From Aphanothece sp. CMT-3BRIN-NPC111 (GTDB lineage: Bacteria; Cyanobacteriota; Cyanobacteriia; Cyanobacteriales; JAHHGU01), in contig JAHHGU010000016.1 in assembly GCA_019359765.1 (NCBI GenBank), forward strand, positions 34,355 through 98,354: a stretch of DNA of 64,000 nt, written 5' to 3'. The notes beneath the pieces are model-generated. The model was given only the letters and a program-made list of their open reading frames with translations. It was not told the DNA's origin and made no database searches. Positions within the stretch are counted from its first letter, which is position 1. Every line of letters starts with the position of its first letter. The translations under genes and the position numbers were made by a program. This document shows positions 52,834-62,161 of the stretch, piece after piece.

Positions 52834-53358
52834 ATGGTCGAACTGATTCTCTTAATTGGGCTTCCTGGTAGCGGCAAATCCTCTTTGGCGCAACAGTTGG
52901 TAGCACAATGCAACCGACGCTGCCTGATTTCCACCGATGCCATCCGTGCCCAACTTTTTGGAAATGAAGGCGTCCAAGGGTCGTGGCTTTTAGTTAGGCG
53001 TCAGGTGCAACACCAATTTCAGCAAGCAGTTGAGCAAATCTTGCAGGGGAAGGCGTCGGAAGCTATTTATGATGCAACAAATGCCGCGCGTCATCAAAGG
53101 CGGGAGGCTCTAGCTCTAGCTCGTGCCTCCGGCTTTACTCACATCACTGGCTTGTGGGTAGATACGCCGGTGATGTTGTGTATGGAACGAAACCAGGGGC
53201 GTCTGCGCCAGGTGCCAGAGGAGGTAATTTGGCATATGCACCGGCAACTCCAAGATGCCCCACCCACACCCTCTGAGGGGTTGGAAGGCTTGATTCGTTA
53301 TGCAGGAATTGCAAGTACGGAAATTGCGATCGCACCCCTGAGAAAGAACCGCCCTTAG
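52834..53358 (+). CDS. P-loop kinase-like ATP-binding protein
   Basis: 174 residues. The P-loop GLPGSGKSS (9-17) is followed by LISTDAIRAQLFG, AIYDATNAARHQRREAL and a lid-like RNQGRLRQVPEEVI. This is the Pnk/zeta-type AAA_33 fold, similar in plan to the kinase at 24905. Tandem AT-rich repeats lie just before the ATG. The substrate is unknown. Confidence 0.82.
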   Translation: MVELILLIGLPGSGKSSLAQQLVAQCNRRCLISTDAIRAQLFGNEGVQGSWLLVRRQVQHQFQQAVEQILQGKASEAIYDATNAARHQRREALALARASGFTHITGLWVDTPVMLCMERNQGRLRQVPEEVIWHMHRQLQDAPPTPSEGLEGLIRYAGIASTEIAIAPLRKNRP

Positions 53359-53530
53359 TCCACTTGACTTTTTTGATAGGCTTAGTCTCAGTTAAATTGC
53401 CATAACTTTAGATTTGCTAGCTTTTAAATTACTGCTTGCCCTTTGGGTCGCGTATCAGTAGTGGCTTCATTCAGACAACATACATAAGAAAATTTCAACT
53501 AAATTCTAAGCAGGAGAGGAGGCTAAACTA

Positions 53531-54556
53531 ATGGCTGCAACTGACTTCAAAGATTATTACTCGATTTTAGGAGTGAACAAAACCGCCAGCGCTGATGAAA
53601 TTAAAAAAAGTTATCGGCGTTTGGCACGGAAGTATCACCCGGACATGAACCCTGGCAACGAGGAGGCAGAGGCACGCTTTAAGGAAGTTAGCGAAGCCTA
53701 CGAAGTTTTATCTGACCTAGAAAAGCGCAAGAAATATGACCAGTTTGGTCAATACTGGAAACAAGCTGGACAAGGGTGGCCTTCGGGGGGATCCGGTGTT
53801 AATGTTAATGATGTTGGCGGCTTTGACTTTAGCCAGTATGGAAGTTTTGATGAATTTATCAATGAGTTGTTAGGCCGTTTTGGCACCAGTGGCCCCGGCG
53901 CTGACACTGGTTCCCGTCGCACCTACACTTACCGTACTTCCCCCGGTGGGCCAACTGGGTTTAATGATTTTGGTGGCTATAGTGATTTTTCCGGCTATGA
54001 TAACCGCACAGGCGCAGCATCTGCCGATAGAGAAGCAGCTATCAGCCTTAGCCTGTCTGAGGCGTTCCACGGCGTCCAGAAGCGTCTGAATTTAGGGAAC
54101 GAGGTGATCGACGTTCGGATTCCCCCTGGTGCTAAACAAGGTAGCCGCATTCGCGTCCGGGGAAAAGGTCAGATAAACCCTTACAACCAGCAGCGGGGCG
54201 ATTTGTACTTAAGTGTGGAACTTCAGCCTCACTCCTTCTTCCAATTTGAAGGGGATAATCTCATCTGTGAAGTGCCGGTGACGCCAGATGAGGCTGTGTT
54301 GGGGGCACAAGTTGAAGTGCCAACGCCAGATGGAAATGTGACTGTAAACGTTCCGGCTGGGGTGCGTTTTGGTCAATCGTTGCGTCTACGGGGCAAAGGC
54401 TGGCCCAATCCCAAGGGAGTGAGGGGCGATCAATTGGTGAAGATTGCGATCGCAACTCCCAAAGATATAACTCCTGTTGAGCGCGAGTATTATGAAAAAA
54501 TCCGTGATCACCGCAGTTTCAATCCTCGCAGCCATCTAGCGCAGATGCGGCTGTAG
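53531..54556 (+). CDS. J-domain chaperone (DnaJ/CbpA type)
   Basis: 341 residues: a J domain (5-70, with HPD in YHPDMNP), a Gly/Phe-rich linker (~75-165) and two C-terminal client-binding domains ([43 protein letters not shown]). No zinc-finger repeats, so CbpA-like (type B). It stimulates DnaK. A strong Shine-Dalgarno GGAGAGGAGG precedes ATG 53531. Confidence 0.93.
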   Translation: MAATDFKDYYSILGVNKTASADEIKKSYRRLARKYHPDMNPGNEEAEARFKEVSEAYEVLSDLEKRKKYDQFGQYWKQAGQGWPSGGSGVNVNDVGGFDFSQYGSFDEFINELLGRFGTSGPGADTGSRRTYTYRTSPGGPTGFNDFGGYSDFSGYDNRTGAASADREAAISLSLSEAFHGVQKRLNLGNEVIDVRIPPGAKQGSRIRVRGKGQINPYNQQRGDLYLSVELQPHSFFQFEGDNLICEVPVTPDEAVLGAQVEVPTPDGNVTVNVPAGVRFGQSLRLRGKGWPNPKGVRGDQLVKIAIATPKDITPVEREYYEKIRDHRSFNPRSHLAQMRL

Positions 54557-54885
54557 CGGTTAATTTTGCCGTTGACCAACAATCTTGCCGTGCATACCCC
54601 TTTTTAGCAATCCTTCAGTTAGCTTTTAGCAATTAGCTTTTAGGGTGCATGGGGGTGAAGTTGATTGTCAAGCATTCTTATGACAATTACTATACATCCA
54701 GACGAGGCAGTTAGTGGTTAGTAAAAGAAGGCTTTTCCACGGTTATAGTAGGGGGAGGACTGTACCCCTACTATAAATCTACGTCTATTCTTAACTACAC
54801 TCATCTTTATGGTTTTTTCCATTCAGCATTAGCTAAATAGTTTAAACATTAAAAAATTAGATTTTAATCTTGCAATTTTTATTTT
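54557..54885 (+). repeat. Intergenic region with dispersed repeat, copy 2
   Basis: 54601-54695 matches the repeat at 23120-23225: TTTTTAGCAATCCTTCAGTT, then GATTGTCAAGCATTC and TTATGACAATTACTATA. The order of the TAGC heptamers differs between the copies. The rest is AT-rich with no gene. Confidence 0.6.
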
Positions 54886-55428
54886 TTATAGACCTTCAAC
54901 AACTTCCATCAATGTTTCAATTTCCGCGTTAGGAGAAAGGAAAGAAAACAAATGTTTAAACCGCAGTCTTCCCTGCTTGTCTAGCACAAATTGCCCTGGT
55001 AGAGGTGCTCCCAAAGCCTGACCGACTGCATAAGCTTGAAATGTCCAGCAACTAGGATCGCTGAGCAACGGCATTTTTAAACCCAGGTCTTTGACAACTT
55101 TTTGACTCTGCCGGGTGTCTGTACTGGTAATCATCAACACCTCAACCCCCCTAGCGGTGAACCGCTCATAGTTTTCATTCATCGCTTTGATGTGGGGGTA
55201 GCACAAGGGGCAGTAATAATTTTCGGTGAATATGCGGGTGAAGGCGAGAACAACGGGTTGGACGCCTCTGTACTCAGACAACTTGACTTGACAGCCATTT
55301 TTAATATCAGGTCGTTGAAAATCTGAAGTTCTTTCTCCCAAACTCAGGTTATTCGTGGCAGGAATGGGAACAAAATTGCGGAAAAAGCGCTCGTTGAGTA
55401 AGCTGCTAAAGTTAGTGGAAGTTAGCAT
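54886..55428 (-). CDS. Peroxiredoxin-like (AhpC/TSA, redoxin) protein
   Basis: 180 residues with a thioredoxin fold: DIKNGCQVKLSEYRGVQPVVLAFTRIFTENYYCPLCYPHIKAM. The active-site region has CPLC where peroxiredoxins have PxxxTxxC, so it is an atypical AhpC/TSA member. The N-terminal ~35 residues are unassigned and no signal peptide is clear. It is upstream of no other gene on its strand for ~280 bp. Confidence 0.82.
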   Translation of the reverse strand: MLTSTNFSSLLNERFFRNFVPIPATNNLSLGERTSDFQRPDIKNGCQVKLSEYRGVQPVVLAFTRIFTENYYCPLCYPHIKAMNENYERFTARGVEVLMITSTDTRQSQKVVKDLGLKMPLLSDPSCWTFQAYAVGQALGAPLPGQFVLDKQGRLRFKHLFSFLSPNAEIETLMEVVEGL

Positions 55429-55713
55429 AGGGTATTAAACTCTCCTTAACTAACAAATAAATTTTAACCCCAACAAAGTGGGGTTAAGTAGGTGTACAGA
55501 AATCAACATAAATGCGAGAGAAGTTAGTGTTAAACTCCCCAACCACCTATGAATTTGGCGGATGCGAGTGTTAGCGGTTAGCTGTATTTCCTACTAACAA
55601 TTCCAACATATATTTAATTACTGCCACCTACTTATGAATCCCATGGTTCATTATTGAGGCTTGAAAATAATTCAGTACCCCATTAGCCTTGCGGGAGAAA
55701 CGCCAGCGCGGGT
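55429..55713. repeat. Intergenic region with dispersed repeat
   Basis: 285 bp. CTACTAACAATTCCAACATA followed by TTTAATTACTGCCACCTACTTATG (55593-55636) parallels the segment at 16870-16980. ACCCCAACAAAGTGGGGTT (~55471) is a short palindrome. No gene is seen. Confidence 0.5.
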
Positions 55714-56319
55714 TTAAATCGCCGCAAAGTAAACCTTCTTTTTGACTGGGTCAGGAACCATTGTGTCATCACCTGGTTGCCAACCCGCCGGGCAGACTTC
55801 GTCTGGGTGAGACTGGACGTATTGAATCGCCTTGAGGGTTCGCAGTGTTTCCTCGACGTTGCGACCAAAAGCTAGGTTATTGATCGTCGCGTGTTGGATG
55901 ATGCCTTCTTTGTCGATGATGAATAGACCCCGGAGCGCGATGCCTGCTTCTGGATCGAGGACGTTGTAAGCAGCGCTGATTTCTTTCTTGATATCGGAAA
56001 CCAGAGGATAGTTCAGGTCGCCGACGCCGCCTTCCTTGCGATCTGTTTGAATCCAAGCGAGGTGAGAGAATTCGCTGTCAACAGATATGCCCAAAATTTC
56101 GGTATCTATTTCTTTGAATTCTGCGTGGCGATCGCTAAAGGCTGTAATCTCAGTAGGGCAAACAAACGTGAAGTCTAGGGGATAGAAAAACAGAACTACA
56201 TACTTGCCGCGATAGTCAGACAGCTTAATCGTCTTAAATTCCTGATCGACCACAGATGTTGCGGTGAAGTCGGGGGCAGATTGTCCAACCCTAATGCAGC
56301 CTTCTGTGTGGTGGGTCAT
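55714..56319 (-). CDS. 2-Cys peroxiredoxin
   Basis: About 201 residues from ATG 56319, with AGGAG ~11 nt upstream. Peroxidatic Cys lies in [20 protein letters not shown] (~50) and resolving Cys in [14 protein letters not shown] (~172). The LFIIDKEG segment is conserved. Typical 2-Cys enzymes reduce H2O2 and are regenerated by NTRC in phototrophs; an NTRC gene lies at 1503-2873. The open frame extends to 56400, but the extra part is not typical. Confidence 0.94.
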   Translation of the reverse strand: MTHHTEGCIRVGQSAPDFTATSVVDQEFKTIKLSDYRGKYVVLFFYPLDFTFVCPTEITAFSDRHAEFKEIDTEILGISVDSEFSHLAWIQTDRKEGGVGDLNYPLVSDIKKEISAAYNVLDPEAGIALRGLFIIDKEGIIQHATINNLAFGRNVEETLRTLKAIQYVQSHPDEVCPAGWQPGDDTMVPDPVKKKVYFAAI

Positions 56320-56751
56320 GAATATAATCTCCTGGAATGATTGTGCATGACTGGCGCTTTTGCACGGGTTAACACAAATTAAGTTTACCCGTGTACGCAA
56401 TGATTGATAATTTACTAACTGTTACAAATATATCATACTCGTAACGATTTTGAGTATGGCTAGTCACTACCGGGGATGCCAACGAACTCTGACGGGAACA
56501 GGATAGTGCTAATACCAAAGCGATGCCCTGCCACTTCTCGAGGACAATTACAGTAACTGACCATAGGCTGAGCTTAAGATACCAATGGCTGGGGATGCGT
56601 ATAGTTGCACCGATATCTGCTGGTTAATGGTAGCGCTTGAGCGGCTAGTTAGCACACCTTCTTGCTGTCTCGTTGAGATGCCAGCATTGAAGTAGCCAGT
56701 TGGCTATTAGCGTTAATACAAATTTATGGGGCGATGGTATGATTGCCCCCT

Positions 56752-56820
56752 ATGGATATTGCTGAAGCAATGCGTCAAAAGATTTTAGATTTACCTCGTC
56801 CCCTTGTAGGCGAGGCTTGA
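56752..56820 (+). other. Short coding remnant next to the CAST-like end
   Basis: An ATG-initiated 22-codon frame reads MDIAEAMRQKILDLPRPLVGEA and then a stop. It is reminiscent of the start of small antitoxin-like (DUF2281-type) proteins, but it is too short for assignment. The rest of 56320-56750 has no supported gene. Confidence 0.25.
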
Positions 56821-56933
56821 ACAACAATAATTTGTCGCTTCTATTTCAACGACAACAATCTGTCACGATGACAATTACTTTGTCGTCAGCAACATTAATA
56901 TGTCACTAACGACAAATAATTTGTCACTGTACA
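56821..56933 (-). mobile_element. Tn7-like CRISPR-associated transposon (type V-K CAST) end
   Basis: From 56933 on the minus strand the sequence reads TGTACAGTGACAAATTAT and then alternates TGTCG/TGTCA and CGACA/TGACA half-sites (at least eight in ~110 bp), the pattern of TnsB sites at V-K CAST ends. The start is nearly the same as the Scytonema CAST left end as I remember it. The tip lies 4 bp from the 3' end of tRNA-Met, a typical CAST landing site. No tnsB/tnsC/tniQ/cas12k is found in the window, so it is a solo or remnant end. Confidence 0.72.
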
Positions 56934-56937
56934 AGAA

Positions 56938-57010
56938 TGGCTCAGGCGGGATTTGAACCTGCGACCTTGGGCTTATGAGTCCCCTGCTCTAACCACTGAG
57001 CTACTGAGCC
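56938..57010 (-). tRNA. tRNA-Met (anticodon CAT)
   Basis: 73 nt. Acceptor GGCTCAG/CTGAGCC, D-arm GCTC-AGTGGTTA-GAGC, anticodon loop CTCATAA with CAT, T-arm with TTCAAAT and discriminator A. CCA is not encoded. The anticodon stem GGGGA/GCCCA has two non-Watson-Crick positions (27/43 and 31/39). It could be elongator Met or a CAT-bearing Ile tRNA; the loop favours elongator Met. Confidence 0.9.
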
Positions 57011-57090
57011 ATATTTTTTTAACAGCCTTATTAAGCATAGCACACGACATAGCCGCGATCGCTATTTTCTGCCAATAGATTCCTAAGCTC

Positions 57091-57119
57091 AAAAAATAGG
57101 GGAGTGAAATCGCTCCCCT
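57091..57119 (-). terminator. Rho-independent terminator of the M23 peptidase gene
   Basis: On the minus strand the stem AGGGGAGCG / TGAGTGG-type arms read AGGGGAGCG-ATTT-CACTCCCCT, followed by ATTTTTTG. It lies 18 bp past the stop of the peptidase gene. Confidence 0.85.
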
Positions 57120-57136
57120 TTAGATATGACTGATAG

Positions 57137-59431
57137 CTAAGAATTACGGCGAGGCAGATAGGCAACTGGGTTGACCGCTTTTTTTCCTTGCAGATGGATC
57201 TCAAAGTGAAGGTGCGGGCCGGTACTGTTTCCTGTGCTGCCCATTTCGGCAATTTTTTCACCCTGTTCGACCTGCTGACCAGCTTTCACCATAAGGCGGC
57301 TGTTATGGCCATAGCGGGTTAGGGTACCGTCAGGATGGCGAATATCCACTAGATTGCCATAGCCACCGGAATTCCAGCCCGACCTAACCACTACACCGGG
57401 CGCAACCGCGTAAATGGGTGTGCCGACAGGGGCTGCAACGTCAATTCCCGCGTGCATCCGTCCCCAACGCCGCCCAAAGCCTGAGGTGAATACACCTTTT
57501 GCTGGCCAAATGTAACCAGTAAACTGGGGTAGGTTAGTCGGAGGTAGGTACTGACCGGGTCCTTGGAGGGGCGGTAAGTCTGGATTTACCTCCTGTCCCA
57601 GCGGCGGCTGAGTGATGGGGTTATAGGCGTCAGTGCCTATGGGCGCGGTTGCCATCTGGGGCGGCGGCACAGGTATCATGACGGCACCAGCCGCAGTTTG
57701 CCCTCCTAAATTCGCTACACCATCTTGGCGCGGAGGCGTTGGCACGGCAATCGGAACTGAAGCAGACCCAGGCTGAACTGCCGAATTGACTTGACCACCT
57801 TGGTTTTGAGGTTTAGACTGCTGCCGTGGCTTGCTGTTGTTAAATAGCGGCGTTGGCACGGCAATCGGGACGGCACTAGGTGTAGAGCCTACTCCTAAAC
57901 TCTGAGCCAGCACTTGCGGTTGTGGCTTGGTGCTGTTTAATGGTGTCGGCGCTAGGCTAGCTACGGCACGAGGCGCTGCCTGAACGGCTGAGTTGGCTTG
58001 ACTACGTTTGTTCTGAGCCGGATACTGCTCCTGTAGCTTGAGAACCTCACCCCTAAGTTTCTCAATGTAGGGGTTATCTTGAGAGGCTGGTTTGGAATTT
58101 AGAGATTGACTCGGTGCACTTGCAACTAAAAGCGTAGATTTGGGTAGTGCAGTCCTCACCAATGTAGATGCAAGAGACGCAGTGGTAGTAGCCGGTTTGG
58201 TGTCAGACAGCTGCTGCTTCAAATTAGCAGGTATGACATTGGTTGACAAAGGTGCAACAGCCGGACCGGGTGCTGCAACAGAAGGCTGAGAGGTTGATAG
58301 TGTAGAACCGCCAGTTTCAGGTTTAATACCAGGAATCAAAGAGATTGACTGGCTGGGCGGAATTTTCACCTCTTGATTGACTTTAATTTGGTTCGGGTTG
58401 TTTATCTGATTGACCCGAATCATTGCTGTAGGAGAAACACCGTAAGCCTGCGCGATCGCATCCAGCGTATCTCCGGACTTAACTTGATAGAGCCTTGTCG
58501 GTGCTGCTGCCTCTTGGGGTTTAACGACGGGGGAATTTGGCACCGCAGACGTTGCTGAAACCGCCGATTTTTGAGAAGAATGAATGACTGGTGACGTAGC
58601 CGCTAATGGTGCCGTCTTTTGGGACGCTGTAGGGCTAAGTACAGGACTAGAGATGCTTCTCGCCTTCTCTAGTTGCGTCAACACTGACTGTTCTATTTCT
58701 CCAGCCGGAGTGACAACTGCTGACTGCTGAATGGGTTGGGGCACCACACCCGTACCCAGATTGACCTGTTCCGATATATTTGTAGACTCCTCAGACCTCA
58801 ACTCCGCCAGACCATTTTCCCAGGGGTTCCGCTGCTGCTTTAAGCGGTCACTAGCATTATCTTGGCTTCCGTTTAAAAGCTCATTTGCGTTGCCTAGGGT
58901 ATTGACAGATTTGCCTATAGGCAGCACAGAGCTGGACTTAAAGTTATTTGAAGTCGCGATCGCGGCTGCATCTACCTTAGAGGTTGGCGACACCTGCCGA
59001 AGGCTTTGCTCCGGCTGCACCTTCTGTTCAATCACCGTTGGGGCAGGCTTCGATACCTTTGTTTTGGACTCTGCCGCTTGGAACTGGGGGTTCGACAATG
59101 CCGCAAGCGGCTCCTGCTTGAACAAGGGGGAAACAACTCCAACTTCGGGTGTTGTGGGCGTTGTTAAAGTTGGTTCGGCGGCTACAGGCTCAGCAGCTGC
59201 CATAGCTTCATCACCTTGTCGAGGCAGCAAGAGGCTGGATGCGCCCATTGATATTGCCAATCCAATCATGGCGGCAGAGGTGCGAACTCGACGGTTAACT
59301 TCTGGAGAAATTGGCTTTACATAGCCTGCTACTTCTTCAGGAAGCTTACTTCCAGAGAGCTTCGCTAACGCATCATTGTCTGCGGCACAGGATGGAACTG
59401 ATTCAACCTTATGCGTAAATGCGCGTTTCAA
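57137..59431 (-). CDS. LysM and M23 peptidase domain protein (envelope hydrolase)
   Basis: 764 residues. One hydrophobic segment near 50-70 (TSAAMIGLAISMGASSLLLP) likely anchors or exports it. A long Pro/Ser/Gln-rich region follows, with one LysM domain at ~312-360 (LYQVKSGDTLDAIAQAYGVSPTAM). The C-terminal M23 domain (~640-755) has HAGIDVA and HLHFEIH zinc motifs. It should cut peptidoglycan cross-bridges. The start is TTG 59431, supported by a full AGGAGGT 6 nt upstream. Confidence 0.9.
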   Translation of the reverse strand: MKRAFTHKVESVPSCAADNDALAKLSGSKLPEEVAGYVKPISPEVNRRVRTSAAMIGLAISMGASSLLLPRQGDEAMAAAEPVAAEPTLTTPTTPEVGVVSPLFKQEPLAALSNPQFQAAESKTKVSKPAPTVIEQKVQPEQSLRQVSPTSKVDAAAIATSNNFKSSSVLPIGKSVNTLGNANELLNGSQDNASDRLKQQRNPWENGLAELRSEESTNISEQVNLGTGVVPQPIQQSAVVTPAGEIEQSVLTQLEKARSISSPVLSPTASQKTAPLAATSPVIHSSQKSAVSATSAVPNSPVVKPQEAAAPTRLYQVKSGDTLDAIAQAYGVSPTAMIRVNQINNPNQIKVNQEVKIPPSQSISLIPGIKPETGGSTLSTSQPSVAAPGPAVAPLSTNVIPANLKQQLSDTKPATTTASLASTLVRTALPKSTLLVASAPSQSLNSKPASQDNPYIEKLRGEVLKLQEQYPAQNKRSQANSAVQAAPRAVASLAPTPLNSTKPQPQVLAQSLGVGSTPSAVPIAVPTPLFNNSKPRQQSKPQNQGGQVNSAVQPGSASVPIAVPTPPRQDGVANLGGQTAAGAVMIPVPPPQMATAPIGTDAYNPITQPPLGQEVNPDLPPLQGPGQYLPPTNLPQFTGYIWPAKGVFTSGFGRRWGRMHAGIDVAAPVGTPIYAVAPGVVVRSGWNSGGYGNLVDIRHPDGTLTRYGHNSRLMVKAGQQVEQGEKIAEMGSTGNSTGPHLHFEIHLQGKKAVNPVAYLPRRNS

Positions 59432-60375
59432 TAACGACCTCCTAACTTACTACGAGCGCTTAACTGTCTCTGAATAATTTAGTGTTTTACCAGTGAATAA
59501 GGTAAATCACACCAAAGAGTGATGCTAATCACGCTTGCTAAGCGTACTTAGGCAAGGTTAACCTGCTTTCTTAATTTAGACAAGTTTACATGACTAAGTA
59601 CAAATTCGGTTAAAGACAAACTCTGCTCCACCTCTTCTTGAAGAAGCTTTATTAGGTTCCTGGCTGGTGAGTCTGTTGCCAAAACCACATGAGCTATTGC
59701 TGTGCTATTGCCACTCAGCATTATAGAGACAACGTAGTGGTTATACAGACTTCTCTGGGTCAGACAAGAAGAGGTGAAAACAAAATTCAAGGTATCTCCT
59801 CAGGGTTAGATTTATTTACACACCCTGCGGCGGATGACTTCAGCCACAAATGTGTTGCTGATAGAAACTTTACGCTGATTTTGATTGAAATAACAACCGT
59901 ATAATTCCCCAGATAGCCAAGTCACCCAACGTGCTTACTTAAGTATCTCCAAACTAGGAACTTGACAAAAGCCTTGATTTTGCTGGTTAGTAAGCCGTTT
60001 CCCAGCTTGAGCATTTAAATGTTTGGATGACTAAAGTCTATCAATGATATTCCCTGGATGTTCCGAATCTTTTATAGGAATTTCTTATCAAATGAAAGGG
60101 ATTTTTGTATGTGCAATAGCTGAAGCCTGACAAGGCAATTTTCTCACTTAATATTTGCGGGATCAAAGGTTGTGATGCTGCTGTACTGCCCATCTGAGAC
60201 AAATATAGATTTTTTTCTCAAAAACTTATATGCATATATGTATATACAGCGCTGAGGGCTATTTATGTCAAACAGCTAGGTGATATCTGGTTAAGTCTAT
60301 AAGAGTACAGGGTGATGTTAGAGGCAACAAAGTTATAAATAAAGAAACTGGACAGATGGGGTATCAGAAAAAGAT
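59432..60375. other. Long intergenic region
   Basis: 944 bp upstream of the M23 peptidase gene. The 5' leader of that gene holds a short hairpin CGCTT-AGC-AAGCG (~59531-59543). A possible small ORF (59548-59790, minus) ending SLTEFVLSHVNLSKLRKQ has no known family and is not called. The stretch 60220-60250 is an AT-rich near-palindrome (ATATGCATATATGTATATAC). No RNA family is recognised. Confidence 0.4.
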
Positions 60376-60837
60376 TTATTCAAAATAACCCAACTGGCGC
60401 TGAGCTTCAAACAGACCCACAGCAGCGCTTACAGAAAGATTCAAGCTGCGGACACCAGGCTGGCTCATGGGGATATAAACGGTAACATCACAGGCGTCCA
60501 GAACTGGTCGCGGGAGGCCGACTGTTTCGCTGCCGAACAACAGCCAGTCACTGGTTTGAAACTGTAACTTTACATAACTACATCTACCGGAAGTGCTGAA
60601 GCCAATCCAGCGTCCGCCGTGCTGCCGATGATATGCTTCAAAATCATTCAAGGATTTGTGGTAGTGCAAGTTGACGTAAGGCCAGTAATCTAAACCAGCT
60701 CGTTTTAGGTAGCGATCGCTAATTTCAAAGCCCAATGGCCCCACCAGATGCAGCTCTGTACTGGTAGCAGCGCAAGTACGGGCAATATTGCCCGTGTTAG
60801 GCGGAATTTGAGGGTTAACTAGGACAAGTCTTACCAT
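60376..60837 (-). CDS. trmL: tRNA (cytidine(34)/cmnm5U34-2'-O)-methyltransferase TrmL
   Basis: 153 residues, a minimal SPOUT methyltransferase: VLVNPQIPPNTGNIARTCAAT at the N-terminus, LLFGSETVGLPRPVL near 100 and the C-terminal IPMSQPGVRSLNLSVSAAVGLFEAQRQ knot. It 2'-O-methylates the wobble base of certain tRNA-Leu. Single gene. Confidence 0.94.
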   Translation of the reverse strand: MVRLVLVNPQIPPNTGNIARTCAATSTELHLVGPLGFEISDRYLKRAGLDYWPYVNLHYHKSLNDFEAYHRQHGGRWIGFSTSGRCSYVKLQFQTSDWLLFGSETVGLPRPVLDACDVTVYIPMSQPGVRSLNLSVSAAVGLFEAQRQLGYFE

Positions 60838-60993
60838 GAGATGCCGACTAATCTAATCCAGACCGGACTCCCTTAAAGGGGGCTAACACATCTAACCAAA
60901 GATAGACGTTATATAGAATTTTTTAATAATTGGGGATCGCTGTCCATTGATTAGATATTTTGATGGATAAATTGGACAGCATTAGGATCAAAG

Positions 60994-62133
60994 TTAGGCA
61001 ACCAATTGCTCACACAACTTATCTTCTAGTTCTTGTTCTTGATCGACCATAGCTTGAATGGCTTCAATCATCACGCTGCGGCTGTCTAAATTCTGATTGT
61101 GCGATTTTAACCAACGTTGTGCTGTGTTACCTTCTTTCAAAATTTTTTGTAGGGGTGAGAGGAAGCAACTATAGCCCCGCTTTTTAGCGATCGCTCTCAC
61201 TTCTTCGTAGATTTGGGCAATCCATTCTCCTGCCAAAATCGTTCTACCATCCTGCCAATGCTGCAACTGGGCATCTAGACTTTGACGGGCGGCGGCGTCT
61301 TCGTTGGCGTCGGTTAGGGTAACTAAATCTTCTGGTGACAAGATAGTCTTTTCCAGAGGATCTAAGCTGGGGTCAGTTATCAATTGCCAAAGTCGAGCTT
61401 CTAACAAGGCTGTGACAGCCAGCAAGGCAATGGGGTCAACAATCAAGTCGCAGATTCTCAACTCCAATCGGTTGAGGTCGTAAGGACGCCGGTTGCCATT
61501 TGGTCGCACTGATGACCACAGGTGACGGACATTTTGCATCGTCCCAGCTACAAGTTGCTCTTCTGTCCACTGGATAAAATGAGCATGGCTTTCAAATAAG
61601 GGAACATGGGAAGGAGTCTTGGGGAACAGCCCCCAGCGAGTGGAGTGATAGCCAGTGGGACGTCCATCCAAGAAGGGAGAAGAGGCACTTAAGGCAAGAT
61701 ACAAGGGCGCTTCCACGCGGATGAGGCGACAGGCACGCATCAGCAGTTCTGGGTCACTAATGCCGATGTTGATGTGGACGCTGGCAGTGACAACGTTGGT
61801 GCCGTAAGTTTGTTCAATATAACCGTGGTAAGGATTACTGGGGTCAGAACGGTAGAAGCGATCGCTCCCCCCCAAAGACAAGGTACTTCCCGGAATTAGG
61901 GTGTAATTCCCTAAACGCTCTAAATATGCTCGTAGCTGCCGTCGAGGACGCACCAAGGCACACAATAAGCGATCGTAAGAACAAAAAGGTGCCGTTGTAT
62001 ATTCCACATTGCGGCTATCTGGCTCTGTCACAAATCCATCTAAGTCAGCCACAATTCGGTTTGAGAGTCCCACAATCTCCCCTTGGGGAGTACCAGTGTA
62101 CATCTCAATCTCGAAGCCTTTTGATAGCAGCAC
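60994..62133 (-). CDS. gshA: Glutamate-cysteine ligase (cyanobacterial type)
   Basis: 379 residues with the cyanobacterial/plant-like GCL pattern: KGFEIEMYTGTPQGEIVGLS, RNVEYTTAPFCSYDRLLCALV, TASVHINIGISDPELLMRACRLIRVEAPLYLALSASSPFLDG and RPYDLNRLELRICDL. It makes gamma-glutamylcysteine, the first step of glutathione synthesis. The start is GTG 62133. An HDAC-like gene lies 28 bp upstream on the same strand, and these two may be co-transcribed. Confidence 0.93.
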   Translation of the reverse strand: MLLSKGFEIEMYTGTPQGEIVGLSNRIVADLDGFVTEPDSRNVEYTTAPFCSYDRLLCALVRPRRQLRAYLERLGNYTLIPGSTLSLGGSDRFYRSDPSNPYHGYIEQTYGTNVVTASVHINIGISDPELLMRACRLIRVEAPLYLALSASSPFLDGRPTGYHSTRWGLFPKTPSHVPLFESHAHFIQWTEEQLVAGTMQNVRHLWSSVRPNGNRRPYDLNRLELRICDLIVDPIALLAVTALLEARLWQLITDPSLDPLEKTILSPEDLVTLTDANEDAAARQSLDAQLQHWQDGRTILAGEWIAQIYEEVRAIAKKRGYSCFLSPLQKILKEGNTAQRWLKSHNQNLDSRSVMIEAIQAMVDQEQELEDKLCEQLVA

Positions 62134-62161
62134 AATTTATCCTCAGCTGGGTTGAGTGGAA

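Noticed and set aside
59461..59560. c-di-AMP (ydaO) riboswitch upstream of the M23/LysM peptidase
   Set aside because: The expected conserved blocks of that riboswitch are not present; only a small hairpin is seen.
59548..59790. 80-codon minus-strand ORF upstream of the M23 peptidase
   Set aside because: No recognisable family, no Shine-Dalgarno and a weak N-terminus; kept only as a possibility in the spacer description.
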